Below, piece after piece: positions 29,934 through 39,932 of a DNA stretch of 64,000 bases. Under the pieces are notes generated by a model. The model saw only the letters and a list, made by a program, of their open reading frames with translations. It made no database searches and was not told the origin of the DNA. Within the stretch, counting starts at the first letter, position 1. Every line of letters begins with the position of its first letter. A program made the position numbers and the translations under genes. This DNA comes from Polaromonas sp. C04 (GTDB taxonomy: Bacteria; Pseudomonadota; Gammaproteobacteria; Burkholderiales; Burkholderiaceae_C), in assembly GCF_002002705.1 (NCBI RefSeq), contig NZ_MUNS01000020.1, forward strand, positions 62,001 through 126,000, in the 5' to 3' direction.

Positions 29934-30884
29934 ATGCCCCAGCCCATCCTGATGCCCTATCTGACCCAGGCGCGCGCGCCGCTGACGCGTGAGATCGAGG
30001 TCGTCAACGAGCACGGCGAACGTGACACCATCTCGATTCCCGCCGAACGCGCGCTCACGGTGTATGTGGACAACCGCGAGCTTGTCACACTCATGACGCT
30101 GGGGGCGCACCCTGAACTGCTGGTGCTCGGGTTTCTGCGCAACCAGCGGCTGGTCAGGAGCGTTGAAGAGGTCCATTCCATCACGGTGGACTGGGACGTC
30201 GGCGCGGCGGCAGTCAAGACCCGCTCCGGCATCGAACGCCTCGAAGAGCGCACGGCCAAACGCGTGGTCACCACCGGTTGCGGGCAGGGCAGTGTGTTTG
30301 GCGGCTTGATGGATGAAATCGACACGATCCGGCTGCCGCCCGCGGTGCTGACGCAGGCACAGCTCTACGGCATCGTCAACGCCATCCGAGTCCAGGAAAG
30401 CACCTACAAGTCGGCCGGTTCGGTGCACGGCTGTGCGCTGTTCGGGGTGAAAGACGGCGAGCCGGAGATGCTGATTTTTGTCGAGGATGTGGGCCGCCAC
30501 AACGCCATCGATACGATCGCCGGCTGGATGTGGCTGCAGGAAAACGATGTCCCCACGCTGGCTGCCGCGCGTGCTGCGCTGCCCCCCGGGGAGGCTCATT
30601 TTTCTGGGGGCGACCCGCCGGAAAATTGCGGCCCCGCCTTTGACTTGGTGTTCTACACCACGGGCCGTCTCACCAGCGAGATGGTCATCAAATCCGCGCA
30701 GATGGGCGTGTCCATCGTGGTCTCGCGCAGCGGCATCACCCAGATGGGCCACGAGGTGGCGCAGCGGCTGGCGCTGTGCACCATTGGCCGCGCTACCAAC
30801 AAACATTTCATCTGCTACAGCGCGCCCGAACGCCTGCAGCTGCAGCCCGAACTGGCCGGTTTGAACCTGCGCGCCATGGCGTGA
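29934..30884 (+). CDS. fdhD: FdhD sulfurtransferase for formate dehydrogenase, with repeat-derived insertion
   Basis: Cytoplasmic protein that delivers sulfur to the molybdenum cofactor of formate dehydrogenases, needed for activity. The 316-residue product is longer than the usual 260-280. Conserved blocks TTGCGQGS (a single cysteine instead of the CxxC of E. coli), FVEDVGRHNA, TTGRLTSEMV and SRSGIT are intact. Between GRHNAIDTIAGW and the FDLVFYTTGRL block it has about 25 extra residues (about 206-231, VPTLAAARAALPPGEAHFSGG), which are the translation of dispersed repeat B. The start is GTG/ATG-clear at 29934, 17 bp after the terminator, so it is probably transcribed separately. Confidence 0.93.
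   Translation: MPQPILMPYLTQARAPLTREIEVVNEHGERDTISIPAERALTVYVDNRELVTLMTLGAHPELLVLGFLRNQRLVRSVEEVHSITVDWDVGAAAVKTRSGIERLEERTAKRVVTTGCGQGSVFGGLMDEIDTIRLPPAVLTQAQLYGIVNAIRVQESTYKSAGSVHGCALFGVKDGEPEMLIFVEDVGRHNAIDTIAGWMWLQENDVPTLAAARAALPPGEAHFSGGDPPENCGPAFDLVFYTTGRLTSEMVIKSAQMGVSIVVSRSGITQMGHEVAQRLALCTIGRATNKHFICYSAPERLQLQPELAGLNLRAMA
30551..30622 (+). repeat. Dispersed repeat B, in-frame copy inside fdhD
   Basis: CCCCACGCTGGCTGCCGCGC followed by GTGCTGCGCTGCCCCCCGGGG and a GGGGGCGACCC tail. Compare the intergenic copies at 19951 and 37766. It is open in the fdhD frame and adds about 24 codons. Confidence 0.8.
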
Positions 30885-30921
30885 AAATAGCGTGATTGGG
30901 CCCGGTGGGCAATTCCCTTTT

Positions 30922-33450
30922 ATGAATTCCTCTTTTCTTCGCCTGGGCTGGCGCACGCTGTGGCGCGATGTGCGTGCCGGCGAGTTGCGCCTGCTGATCG
31001 TGGCCGTCACGCTGGCGGTGGGCGCCCTGACGGCGGTGGGCTTCTTTGCCGACCGGCTGCAGGGCGGGCTGCAGCGCGATGCGCGCCAGCTGCTGGGCGG
31101 CGACGCGGTGATTTCCAGCGACAACCCGACGCCCCAACGCTTCATCGACCAGGCGCGCGCGCTCGGGCTGCAGACCGCGAGCACGCTGGGCTTTCCGACC
31201 ATGGGCCGCGCCGCCGATGCACAGGGCAGCGCCAGCAAGCTGGTGGCGCTCAAGGCCGTGGGCGCCGGCTATCCCCTGCGCGGCAGCCTCAGCGTGGCGA
31301 CGCAGCCCGATGCGCCCGGGCACAACACCCGCGACATTCCCGCACCCGGCGAAGTCTGGGTTGACGCGTCGCTGCTCGATGCCCTGAGCCTCAAGATGGG
31401 CGATGCGCTGCTGCTGGGCGACGCGACGCTGCACATCAGCCGCATCATCGTGATCGAGCCGGATCGCGGCGCCGGGTTCATGAGCTTTGCGCCGCGCGTC
31501 ATGCTGAACCAGGCGGATCTGGCGGCCACGCGGCTGATCCAGCCCGCCAGCCGCGTGAACTACCGCTTCGCCGTGGCGGGATCCGACCGGCAGGTCAAGG
31601 CGTTTGTGCAGTGGGCCACGCTGCAGGTCAAAAACCCCGATGACGCGACGATGCGCGGCGTGCGCGTGGAGTCGCTGGAAAGCGGACGCCCTGCGATGCA
31701 GCAGACACTGGATCGTGCGCAGAAATTCCTGAATCTGGTGGCCCTGCTGGCGGCCTTGCTGAGCGCCGTGGCGGTCGCGCTGACGGCGCGCGGCTTTGCG
31801 GCCAGCCATCTGGACGATTGCGCCATGCTGCGCGTGCTCGGCCAGAGCCAGCGCACCATTGCCTGGAGCTACACCTTCGAATTTGCACTGGTGGGCCTGT
31901 TTGCCAGTGCCGCCGGCGTTGTGCTCGGTTATGCCGTGCATTACGGGTTCGTGCTGCTACTGGCGGGGCTCATCGAGGTGGCGCTGCCGGCGGCCAGTCT
32001 GTGGCCCGTGGGCTTGGGCCTGGGCATGGGCTTGACCTTGATGCTGGCCTTTGGCTTGCCGCCGGTGCTGCAGCTGGCGCAGGTGCCGCCGCTGCGCGTG
32101 ATTCGCCGCGATGTCGGCAACCTCAAGCCCGCCTCGCTGGCCGTGCTGGCGCTGGGGGTGATCGGCTTTGCGGCGCTGCTGCTGGCTGCCAGCAGCGACC
32201 TGACGCTGGGCCTGATTGCGGTGGGCGGCTTCGCAGCCGCCGTGCTGGTGTTTGCGGCCTTGAGCTGGCTCGCCGTCAAGCTGCTGCGCCGGGGTGTGAA
32301 CGAGGCCACCGCGCCGCGCTGGCTGGTGCTGGCCACGCGCCAGATCTCGGCACGCCCGGCCTATGCGGTGGTGCAGGTCAGCGCGTTGGCGGTCGGCCTG
32401 CTGGCGCTGGTGCTGCTGGTGCTGCTGCGCACCGACCTTATCAACGGCTGGCGCCAGGCCACGCCGCCCGATGCGCCGAACCGTTTCGTCATCAACGTCA
32501 TGCCCGAACAAAGCGCATCGTTCCAGCAGGCGCTGCACGCGGCAGGGGTACAAAAGTTTGACTGGTACCCGATGATTCGCGGACGGCTGGTGGCCATCAA
32601 CGGCAAAAGCGTCACGCCCGGCGACTATGCCGACGACCGCGCCAGGCGCCTGGTGGACCGCGAATTCAACCTGTCCCACAGCGCGGTGCAGCCACCCTAC
32701 AACCAGATTGTGGCCGGACGCTGGACGCCCGAACAAAAGGGCGCCATCAGCGTGGAGGAGGGTATCGCCAAAACCCTGAACCTGGCGCTGGGCGATGTGC
32801 TGCGCTTCGATGTTGGCGGCGTGCAGATCGACGCCAGGATCAGTTCGCTGCGCAAGGTGGACTGGGGCTCAATGCGGGCCAACTTCTTTGCCATGTACCC
32901 GGTCAGCACGATGCCGGATGTGCCCACGACCTACATGGGCGCGTTCAAGGCGCCCGACACACGCGGCTTTGACAACAACCTGGTGCGTGCCTTCCCGAAC
33001 ATCACCAGCGTCGATATGACCAGCACCATCGCGCAGGTGCAGCGCGTGCTGGACCAGGTGATCCGTGCGGTGGAATTTTTGTTCGGCTTCACGCTCGCTG
33101 CGGGCCTGGTCGTGCTGTTTGCTGCCATCAGCGCGACGCGCGAGGAGCGCGCCCGGGAATTCGCCATCATGCGTGCGGTCGGCGCGCAGGCCAGCCTGCT
33201 GCGCCAGGTGCAGCGCGCCGAGCTTGTGGGCGTCGGTTTGCTCGCCGGATTTCTGGCCAGCGTGGTGGCCATGGGAGTCGGCTGGGCACTGGCCCGGTAT
33301 GTGTTTGGGTTTGAATGGGCGCCTTCGCTCTGGGTGCCTGTCATCGGTGCTATTGCGGGCGCTGTGCTCGCACTGGGCGCGGGCTGGTGGGGTCTGCGCG
33401 AGGTGCTGCGCCGGCCCGTGATGGAGACCCTGCGCCGCGCCGCACAGTGA
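30922..33450 (+). CDS. FtsX-family ABC transporter permease (YbbP-like)
   Basis: Large inner-membrane permease of 842 residues with two FtsX-type halves. The membrane segments lie near the N-terminus, around residues 265-380, then 410-520, and in a C-terminal group. Extracytoplasmic domains lie between them. Such proteins pair with a LolD-like ATPase (YbbA) and are thought to handle lipids or lipoproteins. No ATPase gene is adjacent, so its partner is elsewhere. The ATG at 30922 is preferred to the GTG at 30892, which would add an unconserved leader. Confidence 0.85.
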   Translation: MNSSFLRLGWRTLWRDVRAGELRLLIVAVTLAVGALTAVGFFADRLQGGLQRDARQLLGGDAVISSDNPTPQRFIDQARALGLQTASTLGFPTMGRAADAQGSASKLVALKAVGAGYPLRGSLSVATQPDAPGHNTRDIPAPGEVWVDASLLDALSLKMGDALLLGDATLHISRIIVIEPDRGAGFMSFAPRVMLNQADLAATRLIQPASRVNYRFAVAGSDRQVKAFVQWATLQVKNPDDATMRGVRVESLESGRPAMQQTLDRAQKFLNLVALLAALLSAVAVALTARGFAASHLDDCAMLRVLGQSQRTIAWSYTFEFALVGLFASAAGVVLGYAVHYGFVLLLAGLIEVALPAASLWPVGLGLGMGLTLMLAFGLPPVLQLAQVPPLRVIRRDVGNLKPASLAVLALGVIGFAALLLAASSDLTLGLIAVGGFAAAVLVFAALSWLAVKLLRRGVNEATAPRWLVLATRQISARPAYAVVQVSALAVGLLALVLLVLLRTDLINGWRQATPPDAPNRFVINVMPEQSASFQQALHAAGVQKFDWYPMIRGRLVAINGKSVTPGDYADDRARRLVDREFNLSHSAVQPPYNQIVAGRWTPEQKGAISVEEGIAKTLNLALGDVLRFDVGGVQIDARISSLRKVDWGSMRANFFAMYPVSTMPDVPTTYMGAFKAPDTRGFDNNLVRAFPNITSVDMTSTIAQVQRVLDQVIRAVEFLFGFTLAAGLVVLFAAISATREERAREFAIMRAVGAQASLLRQVQRAELVGVGLLAGFLASVVAMGVGWALARYVFGFEWAPSLWVPVIGAIAGAVLALGAGWWGLREVLRRPVMETLRRAAQ

Positions 33451-33491
33451 GCTACCACGCGAGTTCCATCAGGAGCCGCCCGCCGCAGACC

Positions 33492-33863
33492 TCACCGGTG
33501 CCCGCCGCCGCCGCCGTGTCCACCACCACCACCATGGCCACCGCCACCATGGCCGCCACCACCGTGACCACCGCCGCGGCCTCCCCCGCGGCCACCTCTG
33601 AAGCCACCACCGCCGTAATAGCCAAAGCCGAAGAAAGGCCCGCCTCCGATATACAGCGGGTCGTAGTAGTACGGGTAATACGAGGGGTAGGAATATGGGT
33701 AGTAGTACGGCGCCGTGTAAACGGGTTGGCCATTGGCGTCGGTGCCATAGGCATACGGGCCGGCTGGCGGCCCATAGACCGCGCATCCGCCCAGGGCGGA
33801 CACGAGGGTCAGCGAAAAGGTCAGGCGCTTCGCCGCGCCTTTCAGTGTTGGGTTCATAGTCAT
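33492..33863 (-). CDS. Glycine/histidine-rich lipoprotein
   Basis: A 123-residue predicted lipoprotein. The leader ends in SALGGC (lipobox), followed by a Tyr/Pro-rich segment (PYYYPYSYPSYYPYYYDP) and a tail of GGGH-type repeats ending in HR. The tail is low-complexity and could bind metal ions or simply be flexible; the family is not characterised. It faces the end of the permease gene and shares a promoter side with no close neighbour. The start could be either of two nearby ATGs (33863 or 33857). Confidence 0.75.
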   Translation of the reverse strand: MTMNPTLKGAAKRLTFSLTLVSALGGCAVYGPPAGPYAYGTDANGQPVYTAPYYYPYSYPSYYPYYYDPLYIGGGPFFGFGYYGGGGFRGGRGGGRGGGHGGGGHGGGGHGGGGGHGGGGGHR

Positions 33864-33907
33864 TAGAGAGAGGGTACGTCTGCGCAGTTCAGTGAAATGG
33901 GCGCCTG

Positions 33908-34558
33908 TTACACCTTGGCCGCCGATGAAGGCTTCAGTAACACCACCAGCGCGCCGGCGCCGTCCTGTGCGGGCCTGGCCTGCACGAACGCCAGCACTTC
34001 GTTTTTCTGCACCAGCCAGCTGTGCACCCGGGACTTGAGCACCGGCGTCTTGCCCGGCGAGCCCAGTCCCTTGCCGTGCACCACGCGCACGCAGCGCAGG
34101 CCCTGCTGGCAGGCTTCGCGGATGAAGGCCGCGAGCGCCTCGCGCGCGGCGTCGGTGCGCAGGCCGTGCAGGTCGATGTCGCGCTGGATGCGCCACTCGC
34201 CCTTGCGCAGCTTGCGCGTCACCTCCAGGCCGATGCCGGGGCGGCGAAAGCTCAGGTGCTCGTCGGTATCGAGCAGGGTGCTGGCGTCGAATTCGTCGCT
34301 CAGCGCCTCGCGCAACGCCGCCTGCTCGTCGCGCTGGCGGTGCAGGGCGACAGGCGGGGGTTGCTCCGGATTCAATAGCACTCTGCACCCGTCGGATATG
34401 GGCGTGACGCTTCCAACGGCCCGAACAAACAGTTCCTTCTCGAGTTTGGCACGGTGCTCGGCCGCAACCCGGGCGGCTTCCTGCGCCAGCGCCAAAGCGT
34501 GCCTGTCGGCGATCTTTTTTTGCACGCCCCCCAGGTCCTGCAACGAGCGCAGCTTCAC
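33908..34558 (-). CDS. Smr-domain DNA-binding/nuclease protein
   Basis: A 216-residue cytoplasmic protein with a C-terminal Smr domain, related to the MutS2 tail. The signature [16 protein letters not shown] is followed by VVHGKGLGS and LKSRVHSWL. The family nicks or binds branched DNA or, in some members, mRNA. The GTG start at 34558 overlaps the radC stop (GTGA), so it is translationally coupled to radC. Together they suggest a small DNA-repair unit. Confidence 0.87.
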   Translation of the reverse strand: MKLRSLQDLGGVQKKIADRHALALAQEAARVAAEHRAKLEKELFVRAVGSVTPISDGCRVLLNPEQPPPVALHRQRDEQAALREALSDEFDASTLLDTDEHLSFRRPGIGLEVTRKLRKGEWRIQRDIDLHGLRTDAAREALAAFIREACQQGLRCVRVVHGKGLGSPGKTPVLKSRVHSWLVQKNEVLAFVQARPAQDGAGALVVLLKPSSAAKV

Positions 34559-35238
34559 AGCAAACCCCGCTCGGCCATGGACAGCGCCTGCCCCGTGCCC
34601 ACGATCACATGGTCCAGCACGCGCACGTCGACCAGGGCGAGCGCGGCCTTGAGCGTCTGCGTCAGCGCCTCGTCGGCGCGTGAAGGCTCGACGGTGCCGC
34701 TGGGGTGGTTGTGCGCCAGCACCACGGCGGCCGCCTGGTGGTGCAGCGCGCGCAGCACGACCTCGCGCGGGTACACGCTGGTTTGTGTGAGGCTGCCGCG
34801 AAACAGCTCTTCCAGCGCCAGCAGCCGGTTTTGCGCGTCCAGAAACAGCACCGCGAAGACTTCGTGCGGCCGCGCCGCCAGGTGCAATTGCAGGTAGTGC
34901 TTGACGGCGTCGGGTGAAGCAAAACCTTCGCGCTCCCGGAGCTGCTGCGCCAGCGCGCGCCGCGCCAGCTCCAGCACGGCGACCAGTTCGGCCCGCTTGG
35001 CCGGGCCCAAGCCCTTGATGCGTTTTAGGTCATCAGCGCTGGTATGCAGCAGCCCGGCAATGCCGTCGAAGCCCGTCTTGACCTCCAGCAGTTCCTGCGC
35101 CAGTTGCAGCACCCCCTTGCCGGGGATGCCGGTGCGCAGCAGCAGCGCCAGCAGTTCGGCGTCGCTCAGGGCGCCGGGGCCGCGCGCCAGCAGTTTCTCG
35201 CGCGGGCGGGCGTCCGGAGGAAGGTCTTTGAGGGCCAT
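34555..35238 (-). CDS. radC: RadC family JAB/MPN-domain protein
   Basis: A 227-residue protein with an N-terminal helix-hairpin-helix part ([21 protein letters not shown]) and a C-terminal MPN domain. The metal-binding motif HNHPSG is in [15 protein letters not shown]. The name comes from a mis-assigned repair phenotype; the biochemical role is still unclear. It is coupled to the Smr gene by a 4-nt overlap and is divergent from fkpB. Confidence 0.93.
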   Translation of the reverse strand: MALKDLPPDARPREKLLARGPGALSDAELLALLLRTGIPGKGVLQLAQELLEVKTGFDGIAGLLHTSADDLKRIKGLGPAKRAELVAVLELARRALAQQLREREGFASPDAVKHYLQLHLAARPHEVFAVLFLDAQNRLLALEELFRGSLTQTSVYPREVVLRALHHQAAAVVLAHNHPSGTVEPSRADEALTQTLKAALALVDVRVLDHVIVGTGQALSMAERGLL

Positions 35239-35265
35239 GGCAGATTTAGATGAGCCGGTCGCCCC

Positions 35266-35294
35266 GAGCCCGCCGAAGGGACTTCGACGGGTTC
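35266..35294. repeat. Inverted repeat between radC and fkpB
   Basis: GAGCCCGCCGAAG, 3 nt, CTTCGACGGGTTC: 13-nt arms with two mismatches. It looks like the widespread dispersed hairpins ending in TTCGACGGG-type sequence. It lies between divergent genes. Confidence 0.6.
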
Positions 35295-35348
35295 AGCTTG
35301 CGCGGCGGTGGAGGTTTCTACAATAGAGGCCAGTTTATCGAGATATCC

Positions 35349-35822
35349 ATGACTCAAGCGACGCAAGCTCCAGCCCAGGTTCAGCCGGGCTCTTTCCTGA
35401 CCCTGCATTACCGCCTGGCCGGCCCGGCGGGCGACATCATCAACACCTTCCACGACAAGCCGGCCACGCTCTCGCTGGGCACCGGCGAGCTCTCACCCGC
35501 CATGGAACAGCGCCTGCTCGGGCTGCACGAGGGCGTGCGCACGGCCTTTGACATTCCCGCCGGCGAGGCCTTTGGCGAGCGCAATCCCGCCATGGTGCAG
35601 TGGGTGGCGCGCAAGCTGCTGCTGGAAATGGGCGACCCCGACGCGCAGTACCAGGTCGGCGACGTGGTGGAATTCCCCGCGCCGGACGGCAGGGGCCACT
35701 ACGCCGGTGCGGTGCAGCAAGTGCGCAACGACGAGAACGGCGACTCGGTGCTGTTCGACTTCAACCACCCGCTGGCGGGCCAGCCGGTGACGTTTGAAGT
35801 GCAGCTGATTGGCGTGCTATGA
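35349..35822 (+). CDS. fkpB: FKBP-type peptidyl-prolyl isomerase (SlpA/FkpB)
   Basis: Cytoplasmic FKBP-fold prolyl isomerase of 157 residues, SlyD-like but short. Core: [43 protein letters not shown], then the insert-in-flap region and [21 protein letters not shown]. The ATG at 35349 is preferred to the track-long upstream codon because the conserved fold starts 12 residues later. The stop overlaps the ispH start (ATGA), the same fkpB-ispH pairing as in E. coli. Confidence 0.93.
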   Translation: MTQATQAPAQVQPGSFLTLHYRLAGPAGDIINTFHDKPATLSLGTGELSPAMEQRLLGLHEGVRTAFDIPAGEAFGERNPAMVQWVARKLLLEMGDPDAQYQVGDVVEFPAPDGRGHYAGAVQQVRNDENGDSVLFDFNHPLAGQPVTFEVQLIGVL

Positions 35823-36784
35823 AACCGACGGCCCAGGAAATCGTGCTGGCCGAGCCGCGCGGCTTTTGCGCCGGCGTGGACCGCGCCATCGAGATCGTGG
35901 AGCGCGCGCTGGAAAAGTTCGGCCGCCCGATCTATGTGCGCCACGAGATCGTGCACAACACCTATGTGGTGAACGACCTCAAATCCCGCGGTGCTATCTT
36001 TATTGAAGCGCTGGACGAAGTCCCCGCGGGGGCTACGCTGGTTTTTTCTGCACATGGCGTGAGCCGCGCGATCCAGGATGAAGCCAAGGCGCGCGGCTTC
36101 CAGATTTTTGATGCGACCTGCCCGCTGGTGACCAAGGTGCATGTCGAAGTGGCCAAGCTGGCCCGCGAGGGCTTCGAGTTCATCATGATCGGCCACAAGG
36201 GCCACCCCGAGGTCGAGGGCACCATGGGCCAGCTCGATGGCGGCATCCACCTGGTGGAAGATGTGGCTGACGTCGCGGGCGTGCGGCCGGCGCAAACCGA
36301 CAAGCTCGCGGTGGTCACGCAAACCACGCTGAGCGTGGACGATGCGGCGCAAATCATGGCGGCGGTGAAGGCGCGTTTTCCGAACGTGCGCCAGCCCAAA
36401 CAGCAGGACATCTGCTACGCCACGCAGAACCGGCAGGACGCGGTCAAGATCATGAGCCCGCAGGTCGATGTGGTGATCGTGGTCGGCAGTCCCACCAGCT
36501 CCAACAGCAACCGCCTGCGCGAAGTGGCACACAAGCTGGGCACGCCGAGCTACATGGTGGACAACGCCGACGAGCTCAAGCCGGAATGGCTGGCGGGCAG
36601 GGCGCGTGTCGGCTTGACGGCCGGCGCCTCGGCGCCCGAAATTCTGGTGCAGCAAGTCATCGAACGCATCAAGGCGCTCGGGGGCGCGTCGGTGCGCCGC
36701 ATGGAAGGCATCCAGGAGACGGTCAAGTTTCCGCTGCCCAAGGGCATGAGGCTGGATGAGAAGACGCCCGGGCGTGCGCCGTGA
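35819..36784 (+). CDS. ispH: 4-Hydroxy-3-methylbut-2-enyl diphosphate reductase
   Basis: Last enzyme of the MEP isoprenoid pathway, an Fe-S protein giving IPP and DMAPP. 321 residues. The three cluster cysteines are Cys17 (RGFCAG), Cys101 (DATCPLV) and Cys199 (DICYAT). The catalytic region EGTMGQ is present. Start overlaps the fkpB stop. A stretch near residue 60 resembles repeat A in DNA but encodes residues conserved across bacteria, so I treat that as chance. Confidence 0.97.
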   Translation: MKPTAQEIVLAEPRGFCAGVDRAIEIVERALEKFGRPIYVRHEIVHNTYVVNDLKSRGAIFIEALDEVPAGATLVFSAHGVSRAIQDEAKARGFQIFDATCPLVTKVHVEVAKLAREGFEFIMIGHKGHPEVEGTMGQLDGGIHLVEDVADVAGVRPAQTDKLAVVTQTTLSVDDAAQIMAAVKARFPNVRQPKQQDICYATQNRQDAVKIMSPQVDVVIVVGSPTSSNSNRLREVAHKLGTPSYMVDNADELKPEWLAGRARVGLTAGASAPEILVQQVIERIKALGGASVRRMEGIQETVKFPLPKGMRLDEKTPGRAP

Positions 36785-36823
36785 TGGCCACGCGGACCAC
36801 ACAGGGACACCGCGAAAGCTGCC

Positions 36824-37762
36824 ATGGACAGCTCTGAAATTGATAGCGTATGGCGAAGGCTGAACAAGGGCTACAGCCACTTTTTACGTCAAACTCCGAT
36901 CGTCAAACTGCCCGGCGCGGCCTTGGGCGTCGCCGGCGCCGAGGTCTGGCTCAAGCTCGAGCACCTGCAGGTAGGCGGCAGCTTCAAGGCGCGCGGCATG
37001 CTGAACCGGCTGCTGGCGAATCCGATTCCAGACAGTGGCGTGATCGTGGCGTCCGGCGGCAATGCCGGCATTGCCACCGCGGCGGCGGCCCGCGCGCTGG
37101 GTGTTCCCTGCGAGGTGTTTGTGCCCGCCGTCTGCCCCGAGGCCAAACGCGCCCGGCTGCGCGCACTGGGCGCGCAGGTGGTGGTGGCGGGTGCGGTGTA
37201 CAGCGAGGCACTGGAGGCCTGCCTGGCCCGCCAGCAAGCGACCGGCGCCCTGCTGACCCATGCCTACGACCAGCCGGAGGTGGTGGCGGGCGCAGGCACG
37301 CTGGCCTGTGAGATCGAACAGCAGGCGGGTCTGCCCGACGCGGTGCTGGTGAGCGTGGGCGGCGGCGGGCTGATCGCCGGCGTCGCGGCCTGGTTCGGGC
37401 AGCGCGCCCGCGTGGTGGCGCTCGAGCCCGAACTGGCGCCCACGCTATTCCAGGCCCGCGCCGCCGGCCAGCCAGTGGATGTGGCGGTGAGCGGCATCGC
37501 CGCCGATTCGCTCGGTGCCCGGCGCATTGGCGCCATTGCATGGGACGTGACGCAGCGCCAAGTCAAAGACGCCCTGTTGCTGCCCGATGAGGCGATTCGC
37601 ACCGCGCAGCAATGGCTCTGGAGCGAGTTGCGGCTGGCCGTGGAGCCTGCCGCGGCACTCGGTGTGGCGGCGCTGCAAACCGGCGCCTATGTGCCGTGCG
37701 AAGGCGAGAAGGTCTGCCTGATCCTGTGCGGCGCCAACATGGATCCGGCCAGCCTGGGCTAA
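36824..37762 (+). CDS. Serine/threonine dehydratase-like PLP enzyme
   Basis: Fold-type II PLP enzyme of 312 residues, related to threonine/serine dehydratases. The PLP lysine is Lys55 in GGSFKARG; the asparagine loop is SGGNAGIA and the phosphate-binding glycine loop is SVGGGGLIAG. The C-terminal ACT regulatory domain of biosynthetic IlvA is absent. Substrate cannot be told from sequence (threonine, serine, or a related hydroxy-amino acid). The first roughly 19 codons after the start lie inside a full copy of repeat A, so the N-terminus is repeat-derived; a later start is not obvious. Confidence 0.85.
   Translation: MDSSEIDSVWRRLNKGYSHFLRQTPIVKLPGAALGVAGAEVWLKLEHLQVGGSFKARGMLNRLLANPIPDSGVIVASGGNAGIATAAAARALGVPCEVFVPAVCPEAKRARLRALGAQVVVAGAVYSEALEACLARQQATGALLTHAYDQPEVVAGAGTLACEIEQQAGLPDAVLVSVGGGGLIAGVAAWFGQRARVVALEPELAPTLFQARAAGQPVDVAVSGIAADSLGARRIGAIAWDVTQRQVKDALLLPDEAIRTAQQWLWSELRLAVEPAAALGVAALQTGAYVPCEGEKVCLILCGANMDPASLG
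36831..36887 (+). repeat. Double-palindrome repeat A, copy at start of PLP enzyme gene
   Basis: Begins GCTCTGAAATTGATAGC and has AGGGCTACAGCC starting at 36867, offset 37. It overlaps the first codons of the gene in frame. Confidence 0.8.
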
Positions 37763-37765
37763 CGG

Positions 37766-37812
37766 CCCCCCACGCTTGCCGCTGCATGTACTGCGCTGCG
37801 GCCGGCTCGGGC
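37766..37812 (+). repeat. Dispersed repeat B, intergenic copy
   Basis: CCCCCACGCTTGCCGCTGC followed by ATGTACTGCGCTGCGGCC, between the convergent PLP-enzyme and VOC-protein genes. Matches the copies at 19951 and 30551. Confidence 0.75.
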
Positions 37813-37817
37813 ACTCG

Positions 37818-38246
37818 TCAGGGCGTGGCGGCGGTACCCATTTCGCAGTTGACCATCCAGCCGACGCCGAACTTGTCGACCAGCATGCCGAAGTGCGCGC
37901 CCCAGAAGGTGGTCGCAAACGGCATGGTGATCATGCCGCCGGTGGCCAGGGCCTTGAACACGTGTTCGCCGCGCACTGGATCCCCGGGCAGATTCACCGC
38001 CATGTAATACCCCGCATGGCCGCCGAACGGCTGCCCCGGCGTGCGGTCGCTGGCCATGAACCGGTGCCCATCCGCCTCGAACTTGGCGTGCATCACCTTG
38101 TCCAGCCACGCGGCAGGCAACTGATCTTCCATCGGCGAGCCCCGGAAACGGCGCAGTTCGGCCACCTGGCCGCCCAGGCAGTGCTGGTAGAAGGTCAGCG
38201 CTGCTTCGCAGTTGCCGTCAAAGAAAAGATAGGGTTCGATCCGCAT
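37818..38246 (-). CDS. VOC-superfamily (PhnB-like) protein
   Basis: A 142-residue cytoplasmic protein of the glyoxalase/VOC fold, PhnB-like: MRIEPYLFFDGNCEAALTFYQ at the start, a middle MHAKFEADG strand and the end GWMVNCE. The usual use is metal-dependent chemistry or small-molecule binding; no substrate can be assigned. The start at 38246 begins the conserved first strand; an upstream in-frame ATG adds 10 unconserved residues. It faces the PLP-enzyme gene. Confidence 0.85.
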   Translation of the reverse strand: MRIEPYLFFDGNCEAALTFYQHCLGGQVAELRRFRGSPMEDQLPAAWLDKVMHAKFEADGHRFMASDRTPGQPFGGHAGYYMAVNLPGDPVRGEHVFKALATGGMITMPFATTFWGAHFGMLVDKFGVGWMVNCEMGTAATP

Positions 38247-38331
38247 GTGTTGTCCGGGATGGCGCGTTCTGTGCACCGATGCTAGTTCCGGATTCTGTCA
38301 GTGAAAAAGGCGGTTTACCCGCTCCCACTAA

Positions 38332-39648
<1,317 letters not shown>

Positions 39649-39669
39649 TAAACTACAGGGCTCGACACA

Positions 39670-39760
39670 GGAGAGATGGCAGAGTGGTCGAATGCGCCGG
39701 ACTCGAAATCCGGTATAGCCTTATGGGTTATCCAGGGTTCGAATCCCTGTCTCTCCGCCA
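39670..39760 (+). tRNA. tRNA-Ser (anticodon CGA)
   Basis: A 91-nt cloverleaf with acceptor stem GGAGAGA/TCTCTCC and discriminator G. The anticodon stem is CCGGA/TCCGG with loop CTCGAAA (anticodon CGA at 39704-39706). A long class II variable arm is present. The T-loop is GGTTCGAATCC and CCA is encoded at 39758-39760. It reads UCG codons. Confidence 0.97.
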
Positions 39761-39776
39761 CAGACAACAGGCTTTT

Positions 39777-39793
39777 GCTATTGAAAAAATAGC
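39777..39793 (+). repeat. Double-palindrome repeat A, partial copy after tRNA-Ser
   Basis: GCTATTGAAAAAATAGC, the first palindrome only. It lies in the 172-bp non-coding stretch between the tRNA and the GGDEF-like gene; nothing else convincing is seen there apart from a GTGGC...GCCAC hairpin near 39845. Confidence 0.6.
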
Positions 39794-39932
39794 GATGGCC
39801 GTTTTCTTTGATGACGCCCGCCGGCACACCGGGCCAACACGGAATGTGGCAAAAGCGCCACGGCCCGCGGGATCTGCAATAGCCCATTAGATTTAATAAG
39901 CCACGGCATGTGGGTTGTAGTGCCCGTCGCAG

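Noticed and set aside
33492-33620. Regular GGN/CAC-type triplet repeats in the lipoprotein gene, possibly a tandem repeat or array.
   Set aside because: Simply the codons of a Gly/His-rich protein tail; no spacer-repeat structure as in CRISPR.
35994-36045. GCTATCTTTATTGAAGC with a GGGGC box at offset 37 in ispH looks like another copy of repeat A.
   Set aside because: The encoded residues ([16 protein letters not shown]) are conserved in IspH of distant bacteria, so the DNA pattern is likely chance; the second arm of the palindrome is also poor.
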